From the NCBI RefSeq assembly GCF_003173755.1, contig NZ_CP029553.1, positions 1,876,501 to 1,940,500 on the forward strand: a stretch of DNA of 64,000 nt, read 5' to 3'. Source of the DNA: Methylobacterium terrae (GTDB lineage: Bacteria > Pseudomonadota > Alphaproteobacteria > Rhizobiales > Beijerinckiaceae). Every line of letters begins with the position of its first letter. Within the stretch, counting starts at the first letter, position 1. Of the stretch, positions 9,576-21,455 are shown piece after piece. The notes beneath the pieces are model-generated. The model was given only the letters and a program-made list of their open reading frames with translations, did not search any database and was not told the DNA's origin. Made by a program: the position numbers and the translations under genes.

Positions 9576-9938
9576 TCAGAGACTCCGTGGGATTAGCGGG
9601 CGCTTTGCGATTCGGGGCCACAGCTTCATCAGGACAACACTGAGAGCGGCAACGACCGGCGCGACCACGATCAAAACTAGAAGGACGAACAAGCCGCCTG
9701 GACCACAATCCCGGTCGTAAATTGGGTAATTCTCATTTTCCCAACCGACGATTTGAGGATTTGAACAGTAGATCAAATCCGAGACTGCAATCACCGCGAC
9801 TGCGGAAATCAGGACGAGGATTGCGCACCCAAGATAGAAGCCGAACCGCGCGGACAGTCGGATCCCGATCAGCAGCGGGATTCCAGCCAGTACCAGCACG
9901 AGTGTCAGCATGCATGTCAGGAGCGCAATCCAGATCAA
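9576..9938 (-). CDS. Small three-helix membrane protein between sucC and sucD
   Basis: This 120-residue protein of unknown function has three predicted membrane segments at about residues 2-26, 33-55 and 82-106. The polar loop between helices 2 and 3 contains two cysteines (one in YCSN, one in DRDCGPGG). The gene starts 3 nt after the sucC stop and ends 4 nt before the sucD start, so it is translated as part of the operon. Its base composition is clearly less GC-rich than the flanking suc genes, and codon use differs. sucC and sucD are normally adjacent and often overlap, so this looks like a later insertion. I recognise no family. Confidence 0.7.
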   Translation of the reverse strand: MIWIALLTCMLTLVLVLAGIPLLIGIRLSARFGFYLGCAILVLISAVAVIAVSDLIYCSNPQIVGWENENYPIYDRDCGPGGLFVLLVLIVVAPVVAALSVVLMKLWPRIAKRPLIPRSL

Positions 9939-9941
9939 AGG

Positions 9942-11141
<1,200 letters not shown>

Positions 11142-11220
11142 GGGGCGACAAGCTTTCTGATGACAGGCGGGGCGCGGGAAGGCGGCGCGGGGAGATCCCT
11201 GCGCCGCTCGTGTCAGGCGT

Positions 11221-12336
<1,116 letters not shown>

Positions 12337-12432
12337 TCACGGCGCGTCACACGATCGAAATCGGCCTTGAATTTCAATATATTGCGGTGGCGCTCAAGCG
12401 AACGTTACAATTTCGACAGTTTGTAAGCGCCA

Positions 12433-13119
12433 CTACAGGGTTCCGATGCGCAGGATCCGCAGCATCGCCCGGATGACCGCGCCGAGGCGGGCCTCGATCA
12501 GGTCGCGGGGCACCTCGGCGTCGAGCTGGATCGAGACCGGGTGCAGGAAACGGTGGCTGGTATCGAAGATGAAGGCGAGCCCGCGCTCGCGGTCGCGCAG
12601 GGAGAAGGTGCCGGCATTCATCCCCTCCTCGATCACCCGCTCGACGAGCTGGCGCAGGCGGCCGCGGTGGCGCCGGGCGATCGGCCGGGACTCGACGGTG
12701 GCGTCGCGGTGGACGGCGAAGAGGTGGGGATCGCGCGCCAGCACCTCGCGCTGCATCGAGGCGAGGGCGAGCAGCAGGCGCTCGAGCTTGTCGTCGGCGG
12801 GGTCCGGCGCGTCCGCGATGGAGCCGAGCTCGGCCTCGACCTCCCGCAGCCAGCGGCCCGCGACGGCGTCGACGAGGGCGGTCTTCGACGGGAAGTAGCG
12901 GTAGACGTTGGCGTGGGTCATGCCCGCCTCGGCCGCGACCCCGACCACGGTGACCTGCCGGTGGCCGAGCCGGCGCAGGTGGTCGGCGGCGATGGCGAGA
13001 AGCCGCGCGTCGGCGGAGGGCGGCGCCGGCCGGGCGCGGGGCCCCGGCCCGGTCGGAGGAAGCCCGTCGGCCGGGTTCAGCTCGTCGCGGGACTGGGCGC
13101 CGGGGCGGCTGCGGGGCAT
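12433..13119 (-). CDS. TetR/AcrR family transcriptional regulator
   Basis: This is a 228-residue protein if started at ATG 13119 (MPRSRPGAQSRDE); the frame stays open far upstream, but that part has no domain character. The helix-turn-helix lies at about residues 50-90 (VVGVAAEAGMTHANVYRYFPSK). The ligand domain includes VERVIEEGMNAGTF, typical of TetR proteins near transporters or lipid genes. No partner gene is adjacent: mdh and a DUF533 gene flank it on the same strand, so the target is unknown. Confidence 0.85.
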   Translation of the reverse strand: MPRSRPGAQSRDELNPADGLPPTGPGPRARPAPPSADARLLAIAADHLRRLGHRQVTVVGVAAEAGMTHANVYRYFPSKTALVDAVAGRWLREVEAELGSIADAPDPADDKLERLLLALASMQREVLARDPHLFAVHRDATVESRPIARRHRGRLRQLVERVIEEGMNAGTFSLRDRERGLAFIFDTSHRFLHPVSIQLDAEVPRDLIEARLGAVIRAMLRILRIGTL

Positions 13120-13223
13120 GGAACTCGAGAAGGATCGGGATCGACGGCGCGACGATCCCGCCAGGGTAACGGCCAGCCAGCGGCAAGAGAAGCCCCGCGC
13201 GGACGGGGCGGAGGACGTAAGTC

Positions 13224-13784
13224 TCAGACCCGGTAGCGCCGGTGCAGGCTCGAGACCACGTCCTCGGCCAGGCCCAGACGCTCGGCCAGATACGCGAGGT
13301 AGAGCTGGTTGACCCTGCGGCGCTGGTCGACGGCGAGCAACGAGGCGACGTAGGCGTAGGCGCCGAGGTCGGCGTCCAGGATCGCGTCGAGGAGGTCGCC
13401 GAGCGCGAGCGGCGCGGCGAGCGCCTTGTCGAGGCGCTGGCGCTCGGCCTCGGCGGCGCTGATCCGGGCGAGGGCGTCGCGCACCGGGGCCGGATCCTGG
13501 CGGCGCCCCTGCGCCAGGAAGGCCGCCGCCATCGCCTGGATCACGAGGTCGCGCTGGGCTGGCTCCAGCACCCGCAGGTTCAGGGTGAGCGGCACCAGGG
13601 TCTGGTGGCGGTTCTGCAGGAAGGCGTGCAGCACCTTCTGGCCCAGCGCCTCGGTCACCACCGCGTCGGCGCGGCCCGCCCGCCGGTCGCGGCGCGAGGC
13701 CCGGGCCGGGACGGCCTCCGGCTCCTCGATCTCCTCGACCGGGTCGCCGTGCCCGAAGGCGCGGGTGAGGAAGGCGAAGCTCAT
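13224..13784 (-). CDS. DUF533 / TerB-like protein
   Basis: This 186-residue protein has a C-terminal helical region (about residues 110-186, RLDKALAAPLALGDLLDAI through LHRRYRV) that matches the DUF533 (YebE) type of the TerB superfamily, often inner-membrane or metal-related. Here no clear membrane segment is visible; the middle is rich in Ala, Arg and Gln. The N-terminus contains an acidic EEIEEPEAVP stretch and a basic RRDRRAGR stretch. Function is not established. The start has no strong Shine-Dalgarno sequence. Confidence 0.7.
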   Translation of the reverse strand: MSFAFLTRAFGHGDPVEEIEEPEAVPARASRRDRRAGRADAVVTEALGQKVLHAFLQNRHQTLVPLTLNLRVLEPAQRDLVIQAMAAAFLAQGRRQDPAPVRDALARISAAEAERQRLDKALAAPLALGDLLDAILDADLGAYAYVASLLAVDQRRRVNQLYLAYLAERLGLAEDVVSSLHRRYRV

Positions 13785-14324
13785 GCGGGGGGTCTCTGGC
13801 GGAGTCTCGGGCCGGGTCTCGGGTCCTGCGGTCGGGCACCAACGTGCGACCGCCCGACGGGCTCCGCCGGATCGGACACAGGACCGTCACGTCGACGCTG
13901 AACCGGTCGAGGTCGACCGCGACATCCCCGCCCCGAGATGCCGGGTGCGGTCCCGGGTCGTGACGACGTGCCGGAGCGTCGGCAGAGATTCGGCGAAGGA
14001 GAGTTCGGCCCCGCTCGCGATCCATGGGGCTTGGCGACCGCCTCCCGACGATCACCGGCGGGGGCGGATGCGATGGTTCTTGAGCCGCGCCGGATCGCGC
14101 CGCAACCGGGCGCGGCCCCAATTCTTTGATTGTGCCGCATTTTCTGCGACGATCCGGTATCCACCTCGTTGGAAGATGCTCCGGCGGATGAGAGGTCGGG
14201 AGTGGGAATGCGGCGGTTCCGCGTGCCTGTTGCACGCCGGCAGCGACGCTGTTTACGCGCTGACGCTGATGCCTCATGATCCTGGTGCCATCGCACTCGT
14301 TGAGCGGGCATCCTGGAGCTGCAG
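13785..14324. other. 540-bp gap without a recognised gene
   Basis: No convincing coding frame was found on either strand; the open frames here have composition-driven arginine/proline-rich translations. Base composition falls towards the right end, before the low-GC methyltransferase, suggesting the boundary of an acquired segment. I see no tRNA or direct repeat marking an insertion site. Confidence 0.5.
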
Positions 14325-15020
14325 GTGACAAACGATCTCCACCGTCTTTTTCAAAATGTACACGCTCGCTCCCGCCGTGTTCATAAGTGGCACCATTACT
14401 TTGATATTTATGAGAAATATTTCTCGGAATATCGAGATAGGGAGATCGTATTCTTGGAAATTGGCGTTTTCGAGGGCGGCTCACTGGAGTTGTGGAGAAA
14501 ATATTTCGGCAACAAGGCGCGGATCATCGGCGTCGACATCAATCCGGCATGCCTCCAGTTTCAGGAACCGGACATCGAAATCGTCATTGGCGATCAGTCA
14601 GACCCAGAATTCCTGAAAGATCTGGTCAACCGCGTGGGTCCGATCGATATCGTTCTCGACGATGGAGGACATACGGCCAATCAGCAAATCACGACATTCG
14701 AATATCTCTACCATAATGTGAAGGTTCCTGGGATCTATCTTGTCGAGGACACCCACACCGCCTTCTGGGGTGGGGGATATTCCGATCGCCAGGACCAGAA
14801 ATCCTTCATGGATTTCGCGTTCGAGCGCTGCCGTTCACTCCACGAATGGACGATGCGGCAATCCGCATTCTGGCACCTCGGAACACCGCCGACGCTCAGG
14901 GAGCCAGGGAAAATCCCGGTCTCGGACTTCTGTCGCCTGACGAACTCCATCTCGTTCTACGACAGCGTGGTGGTGTTCGAGCGGGCCTTGAGAGAGGAAC
15001 CGTGGCACGAGATTCGGTAG
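14325..15020 (+). CDS. Class I SAM-dependent methyltransferase, MycE/TylF-like
   Basis: This 231-residue protein starts at GTG 14325, with GGAG about 8 nt upstream. The SAM-binding motif is FLEIGVFEGGSLELW (about residues 43-57), followed by IIGVDIN and the DDGGHT motif (about 111-116) that in this family helps bind metal or substrate. It resembles macrolide sugar O-methyltransferases of the mycinamicin type and related surface polysaccharide methyltransferases. Base composition is far lower in GC than its neighbours and codon use is atypical, which suggests transfer. It is a single gene followed at once by a long hairpin. The substrate is unknown; a glycan or glycosylated metabolite is the usual type. 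Confidence 0.75.
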   Translation: MTNDLHRLFQNVHARSRRVHKWHHYFDIYEKYFSEYRDREIVFLEIGVFEGGSLELWRKYFGNKARIIGVDINPACLQFQEPDIEIVIGDQSDPEFLKDLVNRVGPIDIVLDDGGHTANQQITTFEYLYHNVKVPGIYLVEDTHTAFWGGGYSDRQDQKSFMDFAFERCRSLHEWTMRQSAFWHLGTPPTLREPGKIPVSDFCRLTNSISFYDSVVVFERALREEPWHEIR

Positions 15021-15034
15021 GCCATCGCCACCCC

Positions 15035-15074
15035 TGATACCGGCTCCGGACGAGGCCGTCCGGAGCCGGTATCA
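15035..15074. terminator. Long perfect hairpin after the methyltransferase
   Basis: Two perfect 17-nt arms (TGATACCGGCTCCGGAC and its complement) surround a 6-nt loop. The hairpin starts 15 bases after the methyltransferase stop. There is no U-tract, but the stability is high, so it may act as terminator or transcript end stabiliser. Confidence 0.65.
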
Positions 15075-15478
15075 CGAGCCCGCGCGGTGGAGCCGATGGC
15101 TGCCCACGCTTGCGCGGAGCCGAAATCCGCACGGCGAAGCAACCAGGCGGATGTCGTGTGACCGGCACCGGCTTCCCGGCTCTCGTTCCAGCCCCTGTCG
15201 AGACCGCATTCCGCGTCCAGGCATCGGGTGAGCGACGCATGTCGCGGCCGGTGGGGGAGCGTCCCGTCGGACCCTCGCACCGGCCAGCCAGCCCGGCACG
15301 ATCGGCGGCCGATCGGCGCCGCTCGGCGAACTCTCGAGCGATCCCGCCCTGGGCGCCGCCGCGCTCCACCCAATCTAAGGAGGCCCTGCACCCCGCATCA
15401 GGATCACCGCCCCGGCATGACACGCCCTCAACCGTCCGTCCGGAGCCTTAGCCGGAGCCTTTGCCGGAGCCCCCGCGC
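15075..15478. other. Gap of about 400 bp before the SLC13 permease
   Basis: I find no gene here. The short frames present are antisense or low-complexity translations. The last bases before 15479 hold two GGAGCC repeats that may serve as ribosome binding site for the permease. Confidence 0.4.
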
Positions 15479-17245
15479 ATGACCCTCGACCAGGGCCTCG
15501 CCTTCGGCCTCATCGGGGTCACCGTTCTGCTCTTCATCTGGGGCCGGCTGCCCTACGATCTCGTGGCCCTTCTCTCCCTCGTCGCCGCCGTGGCGCTCGG
15601 GCTGGTGCCGGCGTCGAAGGCGTTCGACGGCTTCGCCGACGACGTGGTGATCATCGTGGCGAGCGCGCTGGTGATTTCCGCGGCCGTGTCCCGCTCCGGC
15701 GTCGTCGAGAGCGCGATGCGCCCGCTCCTGCCCTATCTGCGAAAACCCCGGCAGCAGGTGCCGGCGCTGGCCGGCGCGGTGATGGGTCTGTCGATCGTCA
15801 CCAAGAACATCGGCGCCCTCGCGATCTTCATGCCGGTGGCGTTGCAGCTCGGGCGCAAGACCGGCACCTCGGCCTCGCTGCTCCTGATGCCGATGTCCTT
15901 CGCCTCGCTGATCGGCGGCCTCGTCACGCTGGTCGGCTCGTCGAACAACATCATCGTCGCGAAGGTGCGGGCCGACGTCGTCGGCGAGCCGTTCGGGATG
16001 TTCGACTTCACCCCCGTCGGCCTCGGCCTCGCGGTCGCGGGCCTCGCCTTCCTGTCGGTCGGCTACCGGCTGCTGCCCAGGGACCGGCGCCCGGGAGGCT
16101 CGCTCGCCGCCTCGTTCCGGATCGAGGCCTACACCACCGAGGCCTGCCTGCCGGCGGAGTCGCCCCTCGTCGGCGCCACCGTGGGCGAGCTGGAGGCGCT
16201 CGGCGACGGCGACGTGACGGTGGCGACCGTGATCCGCGAGCGCTTCCGCCGCTTCGTGCCGGGGCCGGACTGGCGGCTTTCCGCCGGCGACGTCCTGCTC
16301 CTCGACGGCGAGCCGGAGGATCTCGAGCGCCTGGTGGCGCGGGCCAAGCTCGTCCTCGTCGGCGCGCAGGCCGCCGGGGAGGAGGTCGCGGTGATCGAGG
16401 CGGTGATCCCGGACGGCTCGGCGCTCGTCGGCACCACCGCCGCGGGCGCCGACCTCGCGGCCCGCCACGGCACCGCGCTCCTCGCGGTGAGCCGTTCGGG
16501 CGCGGCGATCACTCGGCGCATCGGCAGCGTGCGCCTGCGCGCCGGCGACGTGGTGGTCCTGCGCGCCCCGCCCGAGCGCCTGGCCGACATGCTCTCCGAG
16601 TTCGGCCTCCTGCCCCTCGCCGAGCGCAAGCTGGCGCTCGGCCACAGCCGCCGCAGCTACATCCCGATCGTGGTTCTGGCCGGCGCGATGGCGCTGGTCG
16701 CCCTCCACCTCGTGCCGGTGGCGATGGCGTTCTTCGGCGCCGCGGTGCTGCTCCTGTGCCTGCGCGTGATGACCATGCACGAGGCCTACGAGACCATCGA
16801 GTGGCCGGTGATCGTGCTGCTCGGCGCCCTGATCCCGGTGAGCGACGCGGTGCGGGCCACCGGCGGCACCGACCTGATCGCCGGCGCGCTCTCGAACGCG
16901 ATGCACTCGGTGCCGCCGATGCTGTCGATCGGGCTCCTGCTGATCGCCGCCATGGCGGTGACGCCGTTCCTCAACAACGCCGCGACGGTGCTGGTGATGG
17001 GGCCGATCGGCGCGAGCCTCGCCCAGAAGCTCGGGCTCAACCCCGACCCGTTCCTGATGGCGGTGTCGGTCGGCGCGGCCTGCGACTTCCTCACCCCGAT
17101 CGGCCACCAGTGCAACACCCTGGTGATGGGCCCGGGCGGCTACCGCTTCGGCGACTACGCCCGCCTCGGCCTGCCGCTCTCCATCATGGTGATCGTCGTC
17201 GGCACGCTGCTCATCAGCCTGTTCTGGCCGGTGGCGCCGCGCTGA
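15479..17245 (+). CDS. SLC13/DASS-family permease with two TrkA-C domains
   Basis: This 588-residue inner-membrane transporter starts at ATG 15479 (MTLDQGLAFGL); a TTG 18 nt upstream is in frame but less likely. Membrane helices fill residues 1-200 and 390-588. Between them lie two RCK_C/TrkA-C-like cytosolic domains at about 205-285 and 290-375, recognised by SPLVGATVGELEAL and SALVGTTAAGADL. The second half shows NNAATVLVMGPIG and DFLTPIGHQCNTLVMGPGGY, which match the sodium/carboxylate or sulfate motifs of the family. The transported anion (sulfate, dicarboxylate or other) cannot be assigned. A hairpin follows the stop. Confidence 0.88.
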   Translation: MTLDQGLAFGLIGVTVLLFIWGRLPYDLVALLSLVAAVALGLVPASKAFDGFADDVVIIVASALVISAAVSRSGVVESAMRPLLPYLRKPRQQVPALAGAVMGLSIVTKNIGALAIFMPVALQLGRKTGTSASLLLMPMSFASLIGGLVTLVGSSNNIIVAKVRADVVGEPFGMFDFTPVGLGLAVAGLAFLSVGYRLLPRDRRPGGSLAASFRIEAYTTEACLPAESPLVGATVGELEALGDGDVTVATVIRERFRRFVPGPDWRLSAGDVLLLDGEPEDLERLVARAKLVLVGAQAAGEEVAVIEAVIPDGSALVGTTAAGADLAARHGTALLAVSRSGAAITRRIGSVRLRAGDVVVLRAPPERLADMLSEFGLLPLAERKLALGHSRRSYIPIVVLAGAMALVALHLVPVAMAFFGAAVLLLCLRVMTMHEAYETIEWPVIVLLGALIPVSDAVRATGGTDLIAGALSNAMHSVPPMLSIGLLLIAAMAVTPFLNNAATVLVMGPIGASLAQKLGLNPDPFLMAVSVGAACDFLTPIGHQCNTLVMGPGGYRFGDYARLGLPLSIMVIVVGTLLISLFWPVAPR

Positions 17246-17251
17246 GGGCGG

Positions 17252-17275
17252 GGGCGATCCCTTCGGGGATTGCCC
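17252..17275 (+). terminator. Hairpin after the SLC13 permease
   Basis: GGGCGATCCC and GGGATTGCCC pair over a TTCG tetraloop (one G-T pair), 6 bases after the permease stop. No U-tract is present. It separates the permease from the ccm cluster. Confidence 0.6.
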
Positions 17276-17341
17276 GTACGTGACACCGTGTCGCCACGGC
17301 CGAGAATCGTGTCTCCCGGGGCCGGGGGATACAGAAGTGGC

Positions 17342-18490
17342 ATGACGGCGATCTGGTTCATCTTCGCGCTCATGACCGGCCTGGCGGTGCTCGCCCTGCT
17401 CTGGCCGATGTCGCGCCGCCCCGCCTTCGCGGCCCTGCCGGAGGGCGAGGCGCGGATCGCCACCGAGACCGGCTTCTACCGCGACCAGTTGCGCGAGATC
17501 GACCGCGACGCCGCCCGCGGGCTGCTGGCGGCACCCGAGGCGGAGGCCGCCCGGGCCGAGGCCGCGCGCCGCCTCTTGCGGGCGAGCCGCGATCCCGGCC
17601 GGAGCCCGGGCGCGGTCGGCGAGCCGGCCCTGCGCCGGCGCCGCGCGGCCTCGGCCTTCGCCCTCTCGACGGTGCCGCTCGTCGCGCTCCTCGTCTACGG
17701 CCTGTACGGCTCGCCCGACCTGCCCGCCCAGCCCCAGGCCGAGCGCCTGGCCCATGCCAGGTCGGCCGGCAACGACCTCGCGGCGGCGGTGGCGCAGATC
17801 GAGGCCCACCTCGCCAAGGCGCCGGAGGACGGCCGCGGCTGGGCGGTGCTGGCCCCGGTCTATCTCCGCGTCGGGCGCGTCGAGGACGCGATCAAGGCCT
17901 ACGAGAATTCGCTCCGGATCCTCGGCGACGACGCGAGCCGGCTCGCCGATTACGGCGAGGCCCTGGTGGCGGCGGGCGACGGCGTCGTCTCCTCGAAGGC
18001 CCGCGACGCCTTCGAGCGGGCGCTCCGCCAGGATCCCAAGGCGGTCAAGCCGCAATTCTACCTCGCCCGCGCCGCCGAGCAGGACGGCGACCGGGCCCGG
18101 GCCCGCAGCCGCTACGCGGCGATGGAAGCGGGCGCGCCGCCCGAGGCGCCCTGGCTGCCGCTGGTGCGCGAGAGCCTCGCCCGCCTCGACGGCACCGCCC
18201 CGGCGGCCGCCGGGTCGGCGCCTGCCGCGAATCCCGGCATGAGCGAGGAGCAGCGCGGGATGATCCGCGGCATGGTCGAGGGGCTGGCCCAGCGACTAGC
18301 CGAGAAGGGCGGCTCGCCGGAGGAATGGGCCCGGCTGGTGCGCTCCTACGGGGTGCTGGGCGACCGGCCGAAGGCGGAAGCGACCCTGGCCCAGGCGCGC
18401 GCGGCGCTCGGGACCGATCCGGGCAAGCTCGCCCCGGTGGAGGAGACGGCGCGGGAGATGGGATTGGGCACCGGGAAGGCGGCGCCGTGA
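17342..18490 (+). CDS. ccmI: Cytochrome c maturation protein CcmI (CycH)
   Basis: This 382-residue inner-membrane chaperone holds apocytochrome c for heme attachment. The start at 17342 gives MTAIWFIFALMTGLAVLALL, the first membrane helix. A cytosolic segment with ETGFYRDQLREIDRD follows, typical of CcmI N-termini. The second helix is near residues 100-120 (ALSTVPLVALLVYGLYG), and the periplasmic part contains TPR repeats (RGWAVLAPVYLRVGRVEDAIKAYE and following). It opens the ccmI-ccmE-ccmF-ccmH set, equivalent to cycHJKL of rhizobia. Confidence 0.93.
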   Translation: MTAIWFIFALMTGLAVLALLWPMSRRPAFAALPEGEARIATETGFYRDQLREIDRDAARGLLAAPEAEAARAEAARRLLRASRDPGRSPGAVGEPALRRRRAASAFALSTVPLVALLVYGLYGSPDLPAQPQAERLAHARSAGNDLAAAVAQIEAHLAKAPEDGRGWAVLAPVYLRVGRVEDAIKAYENSLRILGDDASRLADYGEALVAAGDGVVSSKARDAFERALRQDPKAVKPQFYLARAAEQDGDRARARSRYAAMEAGAPPEAPWLPLVRESLARLDGTAPAAAGSAPAANPGMSEEQRGMIRGMVEGLAQRLAEKGGSPEEWARLVRSYGVLGDRPKAEATLAQARAALGTDPGKLAPVEETAREMGLGTGKAAP

Positions 18491-18513
18491 TCGGCGCGAC
18501 GGCAGGGCGCTTG

Positions 18514-18545
18514 AACCCTCCCTCCCCCGCAGAAGGGGGAGGGTT
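18514..18545. repeat. Inverted repeat between ccmI and ccmE
   Basis: AACCCTCC...CCCCC pairs with GGGGGAGGGTT in a hairpin with a small bulge. It lies in a 252-bp non-coding gap that otherwise shows nothing recognisable. A similar ACCCTCCC/GGGAGGGT hairpin occurs at 63418-63442. Confidence 0.5.
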
Positions 18546-18742
18546 CAGGCGCGAGCCCTTCGAGGACGCGCGTCCGACAATCATCCCGCCGGCGGACCCC
18601 GCCTTTTTCCCGCCTCGCCACGCGAGCCCGGCCGGTGCACAACACACCGACAGAGCCGGCCGCCCCACGCCGGCCCCCCGGGAGACGCCCCGCATGACCC
18701 TCGCCGCCCCCCTCCCCCTCCGCCGGCGTTGAGGCCCCGACC

Positions 18743-19231
18743 ATGACGCGCCGGCGCCGCCGTTCCGTCCTCATCCTCGTCTGCGGCGCCGTGCTGGCGG
18801 CGGCCCTCGGCCTCGTCCTCACGGCGATGCGCGACACCATCGTGTTCTTCCGCTCCCCCACCGAGGTGGCGAGCCAGAAGGTCGCGCCCGGCACCCGCTT
18901 CCGCCTCGGCGGGCTGGTCGAGGCCGGCTCGCTCAAGCGCGAGGCCGACGGGCACGTGGAGTTCGCCGTCACCGATACTGGCTCGACGGTGGCGGTGCGC
19001 TACCGCGGCCTGCTGCCCGACCTGTTCCGCGAGGGCCAGGGCGTGGTGACCGAGGGCGTGCTGCAGGCCGACGGGTCCTTCCGGGCCGACACCGTGCTCG
19101 CCAAGCACGACGAGACCTACATGCCGCGCGAGGTCGCCGACGCCCTCAAGGCGCAGGGGCGCTGGCAGGAGGGCGGCGCCGCGGCGGCGAAGGGGCAATC
19201 CGGCCCGGTCTCGCGCACCGCCACCCAGTAA
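18743..19231 (+). CDS. ccmE: Heme chaperone CcmE (CycJ)
   Basis: This 162-residue membrane-anchored periplasmic protein binds heme covalently and hands it to CcmF/CcmH. The N-terminus is a basic stretch followed by a single signal anchor (residues 8-28). The beta-barrel domain follows, with the heme-binding histidine in [10 protein letters not shown] near residue 128. The C-terminal tail is flexible. Length is normal. It is followed by a tandem repeat and a roughly 200-bp gap before ccmF, where the genes usually lie closer. Confidence 0.95.
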   Translation: MTRRRRRSVLILVCGAVLAAALGLVLTAMRDTIVFFRSPTEVASQKVAPGTRFRLGGLVEAGSLKREADGHVEFAVTDTGSTVAVRYRGLLPDLFREGQGVVTEGVLQADGSFRADTVLAKHDETYMPREVADALKAQGRWQEGGAAAAKGQSGPVSRTATQ

Positions 19232-19242
19232 GACCGCCGCAT

Positions 19243-19312
19243 GCGGCGGCAGGTCTGCGGCACGACGTCCGCGGCGGAAGGTCTGCGGCGGAAGGTCTGC
19301 GGCGGAAGGTCT
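19243..19312. repeat. Five-unit 14-bp tandem repeat in the ccmE-ccmF gap
   Basis: Three identical units GCGGCGGAAGGTCT occupy 19271-19312. Two degenerate units (GCGGCGGCAGGTCT and GCGGCACGACGTCC) precede them in register, giving exactly 70 bp. The array starts 11 bases after the ccmE stop and lies within the probable ccm operon. Confidence 0.85.
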
Positions 19313-19440
19313 TGGCGGCTCGACGCCGGAAGCGGACTAAGGTGACGCCCGCGCTCCGCCATGGCAGGACGCCGGACCGGGAGAGCCGTCGACCGATCTC
19401 CCGTCCCGATGGATAAAACGCTTACCGAAAGGTCGCCCCG

Positions 19441-21438
19441 GTGCTGATCGAGGTTGGTCACTACGCCCTCGCCCTGGCGCTCGCCCTGTCGCTGACGCAG
19501 ATGGTGATGCCGGTCTGGGCGAGCCGCACGGGCGACCCGGTCCTGCGCAGCGTGAGCGTGCCGGCGGCGCTCGCCACCTTCGCGTGCATCGCCTTCGCGT
19601 TCGCGGCCCTGACCTACGCCCACGTGACCTCGGACTTCTCGGTCCAGAACGTCGTCGAGAACTCGCACTCGATGAAGCCGCTGATCTACAAGATCTCCGG
19701 CGTCTGGGGGAACCACGAGGGCTCGATGCTGCTCTGGGTGCTGATCCTGGCGCTGTTCGGCGCCGTGGTGGCGCTCGCCCGCAACGCGGTGCCGCCGACC
19801 CTGCGGGCCAACACGCTGGGCGTCCAGGCCGCGATCACCGCGGTGTTCCTGCTCTTCATCCTCGTCACCTCGAACCCGTTCGCCCGGCTCAACCCGGCCC
19901 CGGTCGAGGGCCGCGACCTCAACCCGCTGCTCCAGGATCCCGGCCTCGCGATCCATCCGCCGCTGCTCTATCTCGGCTATGTCGGGTTCTCGATCACCTT
20001 CGCCTTCGCCATCGCGGCCCTGATCGAGGGCCGGATCGACGCCGCCTGGGCCCGCGCCGTGCGGCCCTGGACGCTCGCGGCCTGGTGCTTCCTCACCGTC
20101 GGCATCGCCATGGGGTCGTACTGGGCGTACTACGAGCTCGGCTGGGGCGGCTGGTGGTTCTGGGACCCGGTCGAGAACGCCTCGCTGATGCCCTGGCTCG
20201 CCGGCACGGCGCTCGTCCACTCCACCGTCGTGATGGAGAAGCGCGATGCGCTCAAGGTCTGGACGGTGCTGCTCGCCATCCTGACCTTCTCGCTGTCGCT
20301 GCTCGGCACCTTCCTGGTGCGCTCGGGCGTCCTCACCTCGGTCCATACCTTCGCCACCGATCCCACCCGCGGCACCTTCATCCTCGGGATCCTGGTCGTC
20401 TTCATCGGCGGCTCGCTGGCGCTCTACGCCTGGCGCGCGCCGACCTTGCGCCAGGGCGGCCTGTTCGCGCCGATCTCGCGCGAGGGCGCGCTCGTGATGA
20501 ACAACCTGTTCCTGTCGGCGGCCTGCGCCACGGTGCTGGTCGGCACGCTCTATCCCCTGGCGCTGGAATCGCTGACGGGCGAGAAGATCTCGGTCGGGGC
20601 GCCGTTCTTCAACCTGACCTTCGTGCCGCTCGCGGTGCCGCTGCTCCTCGTGGTGCCGTTCGGCCAGACGCTCGCGTGGAAGCGCGGCGACCTCGCGGCC
20701 GCGAGCCAGCGGCTGTTCGTCGGCTTCGGGCTCGCGCTCGCCGTCACGCTCGCGGCGATCGCCGTCACCTGGGGCGGCCCGGTGGGGGCGCCGCTCGGCA
20801 TCGGGCTCGGCGCCTACCTGATCGTCGGCGCCGCCCTCGAGATCGTCACCCGGGCGCGGGGCAAGACGGTCGGCCTGTCGCTGCGCCGGGCCGCCGGCCT
20901 GCCGCGCTCGGCCTGGGGCACGGCGCTGGCCCATGCCGGCGTCGGCGTCACGGTGATCGGGATCGCGGCCCAGGCCTGGAGCGTCGAATCGCTCGCCACC
21001 GTGCAGCGCGGGGGCGAGCTGCGCGCCGGCCCCTACGTCGCGGTGCTCGAGGGCGTGCTGCCCCGGACCGGGCCGAACTACACCGAGACCGTCGCCCACC
21101 TGACCATCCGCGAGGGCGGCGCGCCGGTCGGCGTGCTGGAGCCCGGCAAGCGCTTCTACGCCTCGCGCAACATGTCGGTGAGCGAGGCGGGCCTCCTCAC
21201 CGTCGGCGTGAGCCAGGTCTATGCCAGCGTCGGCGAGACCGGGGCCGACGGCCGCGTCGGCATCCGCCTGTACTACAAGCCGCTGGTGCTGATGATCTGG
21301 CTCGGCGCCGTGGTGATGGCGCTCGGCGGCGGCCTCTCCCTCACCGACCGGCGCTTCCGCGTCGGCGCCCCGGCGCTGAAGCCGGCCGTCCGCGACGCCG
21401 CCGGCCCGGTGCCGCCCCACTCGGTTCCGGCCGAGTAG
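19441..21438 (+). CDS. ccmF: Heme lyase CcmF (CycK)
   Basis: This 665-residue polytopic protein, with about 15 helices, joins heme from CcmE to the apocytochrome CXXCH motif. The tryptophan-rich WWD heme-handling motif reads [19 protein letters not shown] at about residues 236-254. Histidines flanking it include VHSTV and VHTF. The start is GTG at 19441, followed by [14 protein letters not shown]. Length fits the family. ccmH follows after 17 nt. Confidence 0.96.
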   Translation: MLIEVGHYALALALALSLTQMVMPVWASRTGDPVLRSVSVPAALATFACIAFAFAALTYAHVTSDFSVQNVVENSHSMKPLIYKISGVWGNHEGSMLLWVLILALFGAVVALARNAVPPTLRANTLGVQAAITAVFLLFILVTSNPFARLNPAPVEGRDLNPLLQDPGLAIHPPLLYLGYVGFSITFAFAIAALIEGRIDAAWARAVRPWTLAAWCFLTVGIAMGSYWAYYELGWGGWWFWDPVENASLMPWLAGTALVHSTVVMEKRDALKVWTVLLAILTFSLSLLGTFLVRSGVLTSVHTFATDPTRGTFILGILVVFIGGSLALYAWRAPTLRQGGLFAPISREGALVMNNLFLSAACATVLVGTLYPLALESLTGEKISVGAPFFNLTFVPLAVPLLLVVPFGQTLAWKRGDLAAASQRLFVGFGLALAVTLAAIAVTWGGPVGAPLGIGLGAYLIVGAALEIVTRARGKTVGLSLRRAAGLPRSAWGTALAHAGVGVTVIGIAAQAWSVESLATVQRGGELRAGPYVAVLEGVLPRTGPNYTETVAHLTIREGGAPVGVLEPGKRFYASRNMSVSEAGLLTVGVSQVYASVGETGADGRVGIRLYYKPLVLMIWLGAVVMALGGGLSLTDRRFRVGAPALKPAVRDAAGPVPPHSVPAE

Positions 21439-21455
21439 GAGAATCAGGAGCCCCG

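Noticed and set aside
5456..9643. A plus-strand open frame of 1395 residues opposite sucA and sucD
   Set aside because: It mirrors the codon pattern of the suc genes and has no recognisable motif.
12433..14484. A 683-residue TetR protein with a long N-terminal extension
   Set aside because: The extension overlaps the DUF533 gene on the same strand in another frame and has low-complexity sequence; the start at 13119 gives a normal TetR.
15075..15460. Remnant of a transposase or integrase in the gap after the methyltransferase
   Set aside because: Translations show only Arg/Pro-rich low-complexity strings; no DDE or recombinase motif was visible.
19243..19312. CRISPR array
   Set aside because: The 14-bp units are directly adjacent with no spacers, and no cas gene is present.
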